Below, one piece after another: positions 13,780-17,709 of a stretch of DNA of 17,709 bases (positions are counted from its first letter, which is position 1; every line of letters starts with the position of its first letter). The translations under genes and the position numbers were made by a program. Location of the stretch: assembly GCF_049366555.1 (NCBI RefSeq), contig NZ_JBMMGT010000039.1, positions 1-17,709 of the forward strand. The letters are read 5' to 3'. The notes beneath the pieces were generated by a model. It searched no databases. It had not been told where the DNA came from and worked only from the letters and a program-made list of their open reading frames with translations. Origin of the DNA: Avibacterium volantium_A. Lineage in GTDB: Bacteria > Pseudomonadota > Gammaproteobacteria > Enterobacterales > Pasteurellaceae.

Positions 13780-15243
13780 GTGCATATATTATCTATTTTT
13801 CGAATTATCGGCATTTTGGTGATGTGCTTTTCAGCCACAATGCTTGTGCCGGCTTTTGTGGCGTTAATTTATGGCGATGGTGGGGGAAAAGCCTTTATGC
13901 AAGCCTTTATCGCCAGTTTTTCTTTTGGTACGTTGTTGTGGTGGAGTTGCCATCAGCATAAACAGGAATTGCGCGCGAGAGAAGGGTTCCTCATTGTGGT
14001 GTCGTTCTGGGTATTGCTCAGTTTATTGGCGGTGATCCCATTTTTGTTATTTGATGAAGTGCATATGGATTTTGCTGATACGGTGTTTGAGGCATTTTCT
14101 GCCTTAACTACAACGGGTGCGACGGTGATGTCGGGGCTAGATAATTTACCTAAATCCATTTTATTTTATCGCCAGTTTTTACAATGGTTAGGCGGAATGG
14201 GTTTAATCGTGTTAGTTGTTGCGGTTATCCCAATTTTAGGTATTGGCGGTACCCAGCTTTATCGCATTGAATCATCAGGCCCTATGAAAGATCAAAAAAA
14301 TTTACCTCGTATTGCCGAAGTCGCAAAATTATTATGGCTTCTATATTGTTTATTAACAATAATTAGTACCCTTGGCTACTGGTGGGCTGGAATGTCCTTT
14401 TTTGATGCGTTATGCCATAGCTTTTCTACTGTATCTAATGGCGGAATGTCTACACACGATGCTAATCTAGGATATTTTAAGGACAATACAATCTATTTTT
14501 TGTCCAGTATTTTTATGCTAGCTGCGGGATGTAACTTTGGTTTGCATGCAATGGCATTTACACAAATTCAGTATCAAAGCATTTGGAAAACTTATTGGCA
14601 CGATCCAGAGTTCCGTTTTTTCTGTTTAGTACAAGGTTTCTTTATTTTAGTGATATCTTTCGGGCTCTATATTTCTTACGATAATCTTTCCTTAATTGAT
14701 GCCTTCGCCCAGGGGAGTGCGCAATCTGCTTCAATGGCGATGACTTCAGGTTACACCTTATTTGATTTCAATCAGTTGCCATCTTTTTTAGGAATGATGT
14801 TAGTTTTTGCAGGGCTGCTGGGGGGCTGTGCAGGTTCAACCTCTGGTGGACTAAAAATGATCCGCGTTTTAGTAGTATGGCTACAATTTAAACGAGAGTT
14901 AAAATCCCTTGTGCATCCTAACCTAGTGGTTCCCGTGAAATTGGGCGATAATCTTTTGTCTATGCACGTTATTGAACGCATTTGGGCATTTTTGATTGCC
15001 TTTTTCTTGACGTTTTGGCTTTGCGTTTTTGCTGCAATTTTATGTGGGATGGGAGCATTTGATTCCATTGGTGCAGTTTTTGCCGCGATTACCAATGCAG
15101 GCCCAGGTTTGGGAATAATTAGCACCAGTTTTGCTGATGTGCCTGACAGCGCAAAATATGTCTTTTCTTTCGCAATGGTTGCGGGTCGTTTGGAAGTTTT
15201 CTCATTGTTAGTACTATTTAGCCCTACCTTTTGGAGAACCTAA
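13780..15243 (+). CDS. trkH: Potassium uptake protein TrkH
   Basis: TrkH is the K+-translocating inner-membrane subunit of the Trk system, working with the NAD-binding regulator TrkA. The 487-residue product (E. coli: 483) starts at a GTG (MHILSIFRIIG), which matches the E. coli N-terminus, and AGAGAG lies upstream. The four selectivity-filter half-repeats are visible: LTTTGATVMSG, STVSNGGMSTHD, AMTSGYTLFD and AITNAGPGLG. IGGxQLYRIESSGPMKD and the GGCAGSTSGGLKMIR hinge are further family hallmarks. It is embedded in yigZ-trkH-hemG, and its stop overlaps the hemG start as TAATG. Confidence 0.97.
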   Translation: MHILSIFRIIGILVMCFSATMLVPAFVALIYGDGGGKAFMQAFIASFSFGTLLWWSCHQHKQELRAREGFLIVVSFWVLLSLLAVIPFLLFDEVHMDFADTVFEAFSALTTTGATVMSGLDNLPKSILFYRQFLQWLGGMGLIVLVVAVIPILGIGGTQLYRIESSGPMKDQKNLPRIAEVAKLLWLLYCLLTIISTLGYWWAGMSFFDALCHSFSTVSNGGMSTHDANLGYFKDNTIYFLSSIFMLAAGCNFGLHAMAFTQIQYQSIWKTYWHDPEFRFFCLVQGFFILVISFGLYISYDNLSLIDAFAQGSAQSASMAMTSGYTLFDFNQLPSFLGMMLVFAGLLGGCAGSTSGGLKMIRVLVVWLQFKRELKSLVHPNLVVPVKLGDNLLSMHVIERIWAFLIAFFLTFWLCVFAAILCGMGAFDSIGAVFAAITNAGPGLGIISTSFADVPDSAKYVFSFAMVAGRLEVFSLLVLFSPTFWRT

Positions 15244-15752
15244 TGAAAACCTTGATTTTATATTCTAGTTATGACGGGCAAACACAAAAAATCGCCCAAT
15301 TTTTGGCAGAAAAGTTAAGAGCAGAAATGCGTAGTATTAATGAGAATGTGGCTGACTTAGCGGAATTTGATCGTATCATTATTGGTGCTTCGATCCGTTA
15401 TGGACACTTCAATAAATTACTCTATAAATTTATCGAAAAAAACACCGCACTTTTAAACCACAAACAAACGGCATTTTTTGGTGTTAATCTCACTGCACGC
15501 AAAGCGGATAAAAATACCCCAGAAACAAATGTCTATGTGCGGAAATTTCTACAACGCATTGCTTGGAAACCCACTCGTGCGGCGGTGTTTGCTGGCGCAT
15601 TGCTGTATCCCCGCTATGGCAGGTTCGACCGAATGATGATTCGTTTTATTATGAAAATCACTGGCGGCGAAACCGACATCAGTAAAGAAGTTGAATATAC
15701 CGATTGGCAAAAAGTGGCGGCGTTTGCAGAGCAGATAAAGCAGATAAATTAG
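15243..15752 (+). CDS. hemG: Menaquinone-dependent protoporphyrinogen IX dehydrogenase HemG
   Basis: HemG is a flavodoxin-like FMN protein that oxidises protoporphyrinogen IX to protoporphyrin IX and passes electrons to the quinone pool, the penultimate step of haem synthesis. The 169-residue product (E. coli: 181) starts MKTLILYSSYDGQT with the FMN phosphate loop at about 8-14. IIIGASIRYGHF, AGALLYPRYGRFDRMMIRFIMK (split over about 119-139) and GGETDISKEVEYTDW match HemG rather than a generic flavodoxin. The long insert with paired Arg/Tyr residues is the HemG-specific loop. It is translationally coupled to trkH. It implies at least the late haem pathway is present. An uptake sequence inside encodes NTALL. 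Confidence 0.96.
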   Translation: MKTLILYSSYDGQTQKIAQFLAEKLRAEMRSINENVADLAEFDRIIIGASIRYGHFNKLLYKFIEKNTALLNHKQTAFFGVNLTARKADKNTPETNVYVRKFLQRIAWKPTRAAVFAGALLYPRYGRFDRMMIRFIMKITGGETDISKEVEYTDWQKVAAFAEQIKQIN

Positions 15753-15768
15753 CTAAATTAGCTAAAAG

Positions 15769-15812
15769 AAAGTGCGGTGGAAAAATTCAAAAAATTTCCA
15801 CCGCACTTTGTA
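15769..15812 (+). terminator. Dual-USS hairpin terminator after hemG
   Basis: AAAGTGCGGTGGAAA (15769-15783) pairs perfectly over 15 bp with TTTCCACCGCACTTT (15795-15809) around an 11-nt A-rich loop. It lies 16 bp after the hemG stop. The T-run after the stem is short, but the stem is very strong. Confidence 0.8.
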
Positions 15813-15926
15813 TAAAGGGACAAATGTATTTTACGTTGCAATATTGGCGTTTCAAAAAATGTTTTTTCAGTTTCCTTCTTTTTTCCTACAAGAAAACATT
15901 TCTCATACGACAGTAAAACGCCTTAA

Positions 15927-15965
15927 GATGAATTAAAATTCATTTTTTATGCATATAAATTTAAA
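15927..15965. promoter_or_regulatory. Paired ARG-box-like operator upstream of the exported aminotransferase
   Basis: The 349-bp gap between hemG and the aminotransferase holds the hemG terminator and this site. Box 1 (15927-15944) contains TGAAT-TAAA-ATTCA, matching the ArgR consensus WNTGAATWWWWATTCANW at all but the first position. Exactly 3 bp further on, box 2 (15948-15965) has TGCAT-ATAA-ATTTA, differing at one base in each half. Two boxes 3 bp apart is the standard arrangement for hexameric ArgR. TATAAA (15954-15959) inside box 2 could be a -10 element. A perfect TTGACA at 15982-15987 lies downstream, but its -10 is poor. In such AT-rich DNA chance similarity is possible. Confidence 0.45.
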
Positions 15966-16101
15966 TTTCGTATTTTGTTACTTGACAAGTTAGCTGAAAT
16001 GTTACAAATTTAACTCACTTTGAATAAGCATATTTATTATGTTTAAAATGCTTATTTTGTAGTTTTGAAATTTAATGACTAAAACTAAATAAGGAATAAT
16101 T

Positions 16102-17271
16102 ATGCAAATCAATCGTCGTCGTATGTTACAGCTTGCTGCAGCAGGTGTTGCCGCAGGTTTTTTCAATCATAAAGTGCTTGCCGAAACGCAACCGATTACC
16201 GCACAGGCAACGTTCACGCTACCAAGTGCTGAACATCCTTTATTATTAAACTTCAATGAAAACTCATTGGGAATGAGTGCCTCTGCGCGTCAAGCTGTGA
16301 TTAATCATCTTAATTTATCCAATCGCTATCCTGACAGTGAACGTGAAGGCTTGATTGAAGATATTGCTAAGCGTTTCAATCTTAATACAGAAAATGTGGG
16401 ATTAGGTAATGGTTCTTCTGAAGCCATTGAGGCTGTGATTTCAGGCTGGATTCAACAAGCGAATGATAAAAAACAAGCGGTACAAGTGATTGCACCCGAT
16501 CCAACATTTGGTATTTATGAAGATTATGCTGTAGCCCGCAATGTACCAGTGGTAAAAGTGCCACTAAAAGCAGATCTCTCATTTGATCTTGATGCGATTC
16601 GAGCCAAGGCAGATCAATTTGATGGGATTAGCATTATTTATCTTTGTAATCCGAATAACCCAACGGCATTGCTAACACCAAATAGCCAGTTAGCCCCTTG
16701 GTTAGATAATATCCCAGCGAATCATCGTTTGTTGATTGATGAGGCTTATGCAGAATATGCAGAAGGCGATCCGCAATTTACCAGTGCGATAGAATGGGCG
16801 CGTAAAGGCACTGAACGTTTGGCTGTAACCAGAACGTTTTCTAAATTGTATGCCTTAGCCGGTTTGCGGATTGGTTATATGGTGGCTGCGAAATCAGAAA
16901 TGGATTATTTACGCCAATTTTTAAGTGCTGATAATACCAACTTAACTGCGGCAGTAGCGGCGCGTGCAACCTTAGCGGATAACGCCTTTTTACAAGAAAG
17001 CCGTCGCGTTACAGATGAATCTCGCCGTATGGTGATGAAAGCACTCGATGAATTAGGACTTACTTATGTGGTAAGCAGTGCGAATTTCATTTTTCATGGC
17101 ATCAAAGGTGATAGTGTTGAATACGCTAAGAGAATGAAAGCATACAATATTGTGGTTGGTCGTCCTTTCCCACCATTAACGAATTACAACCGATTAACGC
17201 TAGGAACGCCAGAAGAGATGGCATATTTGATTCAGGTATGGAAAGAATTTCGCACAAAAGGCTGGATCTAA
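16102..17271 (+). CDS. Tat-exported HisC-like PLP-dependent aminotransferase
   Basis: The 389-residue protein is a fold-type I aminotransferase of the histidinol-phosphate aminotransferase (HisC) group with an export signal. The N-terminus NRRRMLQ (residues 4-10) fits the twin-arginine motif. A hydrophobic stretch LAAAGVAAGFF follows, with a probable cleavage after VLA (residue 27). The catalytic domain shows LNFNENSLG (49-57), LGNGSSEAIE (101-110), CNPNNPT (182-188), LIDEAYAEY (211-219) and the PLP lysine Lys248 in TFSKLYALAGLRIGY. A C-terminal Arg in NRLTLGTPEEM is the likely carboxylate ligand. Tat export suits a cofactor-loaded enzyme folded in the cytoplasm. AAGGA precedes the ATG by 6 nt. 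True HisC is cytosolic and sits in his operons; this one stands alone next to rrn. The substrate is unknown. Confidence 0.88.
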   Translation: MQINRRRMLQLAAAGVAAGFFNHKVLAETQPITAQATFTLPSAEHPLLLNFNENSLGMSASARQAVINHLNLSNRYPDSEREGLIEDIAKRFNLNTENVGLGNGSSEAIEAVISGWIQQANDKKQAVQVIAPDPTFGIYEDYAVARNVPVVKVPLKADLSFDLDAIRAKADQFDGISIIYLCNPNNPTALLTPNSQLAPWLDNIPANHRLLIDEAYAEYAEGDPQFTSAIEWARKGTERLAVTRTFSKLYALAGLRIGYMVAAKSEMDYLRQFLSADNTNLTAAVAARATLADNAFLQESRRVTDESRRMVMKALDELGLTYVVSSANFIFHGIKGDSVEYAKRMKAYNIVVGRPFPPLTNYNRLTLGTPEEMAYLIQVWKEFRTKGWI

Positions 17272-17284
17272 ATTGAGATCTAAA

Positions 17285-17305
17285 AAGGATACTAAATAGT
17301 ATCTT
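17285..17305 (+). terminator. Weak hairpin after the aminotransferase gene
   Basis: GATACT (17288-17293) and AGTATC (17298-17303) form a 6-bp stem with an AAAT loop, flanked by AAG and TT. It is AT-rich and lacks a solid T-run, so termination would be inefficient. Confidence 0.4.
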
Positions 17306-17439
17306 ATAAATTTATAGAGTTTATAGGCAAAACTTACTAATTTTTCACCGCACTTTGCCTGATAATTCAGCGGTGTGATTTCAAAATAATCAGTCGAAAT
17401 GATTTTTCGCATTTTTTGCCATTTTTTTGCAAAAAGGGG

Positions 17440-17467
17440 TTGCAAAGATTTTTCAGATGCCTATAAT
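17440..17467 (+). promoter_or_regulatory. rRNA operon promoter
   Basis: TTGCAA (17440-17445) and a perfect TATAAT (17462-17467) are 16 bp apart. The GC-rich discriminator ACGCCGC right after the -10 is typical of stringently controlled rRNA promoters. A- and T-runs at about 17401-17435 could serve as an UP element. Transcription would begin near 17474. The rest of the gap back to the aminotransferase (17272-17439) holds a weak hairpin and one uptake sequence at 17347-17355. Confidence 0.85.
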
Positions 17468-17476
17468 ACGCCGCAC

Positions 17477-17525
17477 ACAACGACGCGACGTTGTAGAAAT
17501 TGAAAGATACACATCGCGTCGTTGT
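17477..17525 (+). promoter_or_regulatory. rrn leader hairpin (boxB-like) with an alternative fold
   Basis: ACAACGACGCGA (17477-17488) and TCGCGTCGTTGT (17514-17525) form a perfect 12-bp stem directly before a T-run and boxA, where E. coli rrn leaders carry boxB. ACAACG (17477-17482) can instead pair with CGTTGT (17489-17494) in a smaller hairpin, which would exclude the long stem. Confidence 0.65.
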
Positions 17526-17529
17526 TTTT

Positions 17530-17541
17530 TGCTCTTTAACA
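17530..17541 (+). promoter_or_regulatory. boxA antitermination site of the rRNA leader
   Basis: TGCTCTTTAACA is identical to the E. coli rrn boxA, which binds NusB-NusE to build the antitermination complex on rRNA transcripts. It is followed at 17548-17566 by CAGACAATCTGTGTGGGCAC, the conserved boxC-like stretch. Confidence 0.93.
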
Positions 17542-17627
17542 ATCAATCAGACAATCTGTGTGGGCACTTGTTGATTCTGGAAAAACTTAAAAGATTTAGA
17601 ACAATTAGTGCTTAACTGAAATTCATA

Positions 17628-17647
17628 GTGATTTTAAATGAAATCAC
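17628..17647 (+). other. Small hairpin in the 16S leader
   Basis: GTGATTT (17628-17634) pairs with AAATCAC (17641-17647) around TAAATG. It lies about 30 nt before the 16S 5' end and is probably part of leader folding during RNase III/E processing; the partner strand beyond 16S is outside the window. Confidence 0.4.
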
Positions 17648-17679
17648 AGAGCTTTGTTAGTGTACGAATTGAGAAGATT

Positions 17680-17709
17680 AAACTGAAGAGTTTGATCATG
17701 GCTCAGATT
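17680..17709 (+). rRNA. 16S rRNA, 5' end only
   Basis: AAACTGAAGAGTTTGATCAT followed by GGCTCAGATT is the conserved 5' end of bacterial 16S rRNA (E. coli: AAATTGAAGAGTTTGATCAT). The mature start is set at 17680 by this alignment. The gene runs off the window after 30 nt. Confidence 0.97.

Larger units (their letters stand above)
339..17355. repeat. Dispersed Hin-type uptake signal sequences (22 exact cores)
   Basis: Exact AAGTGCGGT cores on the plus strand start at 385, 1184, 2738, 3993, 4570, 6195, 8225, 9321, 10564, 11835, 13180 and 15770. Exact cores in the reverse orientation (ACCGCACTT) start at 339, 3824, 4648, 6224, 7040, 8368, 10595, 15444, 15800 and 17347. Many are flanked by the A/T-rich tract typical of the extended motif. 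In naturally competent Pasteurellaceae these sequences promote uptake of related DNA through the type IV pilus machinery. The 9-mer is the Haemophilus/Pasteurella dialect, not the ACAAGCGGTC dialect of Actinobacillus pleuropneumoniae. Nine lie between genes and thirteen within or at the edge of genes. dcuB, secB, cysE, gpmA, tusA, trkH and the aminotransferase contain no exact core. Confidence 0.95.

Noticed and set aside
16474..16482. ACAAGCGGT inside the aminotransferase gene, resembling the other Pasteurellaceae uptake dialect
   Set aside because: A single 9-base match in coding DNA is weak evidence. It is mentioned only as a side note to the synteny finding.

Overview
The window looks like a chromosomal segment from a Pasteurellaceae member of the Haemophilus/Aggregatibacter/Pasteurella branch. 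The clearest sign is the DNA uptake signal core AAGTGCGGT, which occurs 22 times as an exact 9-mer on one strand or the other (about one per 0.8 kb). Protein sequences match H. influenzae and E. coli families throughout, the DNA is AT-leaning, and the window runs into an rRNA operon at its right edge. No phage, transposon or CRISPR array is visible. This is mostly ordinary core genome with a few unusual junctions.

Layout, left to right. (1) 1-2512, minus strand: the N-terminal end of a small DMT/YdcZ-type transporter, an NfsB-like nitroreductase, and an anaerobic C4-dicarboxylate antiporter of the DcuA/DcuB family with its own terminator. (2) 2724-6237, plus strand: yibN (rhodanese) and secB form an operon with a clear sigma-70 promoter, followed by gpsA and cysE. 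A minus-strand HigA-family antitoxin with no toxin sits between secB and gpsA. (3) 6246-9749: the selenocysteine-decoding core. selA and selB are translationally coupled on the minus strand, and the 95-nt tRNA-Sec (selC) lies divergently beside selA. (4) 9766-11870, minus strand: envC-yibQ (activator of septal amidases and a divergent polysaccharide deacetylase). (5) 12113-13086: gpmA converges on tusA at a shared hairpin terminator. (6) 13160-15752, plus strand: yigZ-trkH-hemG (IMPACT protein, K+ transporter subunit, protoporphyrinogen oxidase), the order that precedes rrnA in E. coli. (7) 15753-17271: an operator-rich leader and a Tat-exported HisC-like aminotransferase, lying between hemG and the rRNA operon. 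(8) 17272-17709: rrn promoter, leader with boxB-like hairpin and boxA, and the first 30 nt of 16S rRNA.

The most notable points are: the exported aminotransferase with a paired ArgR-like operator; the orphan antitoxin with its own palindrome; the complete selA-selB/selC cluster; uptake sequences that double as terminators, promoter spacer, signal-peptide codons and even a stop codon; and an rrn leader with mutually exclusive hairpins in front of boxA. No wholly new multi-gene system was found.
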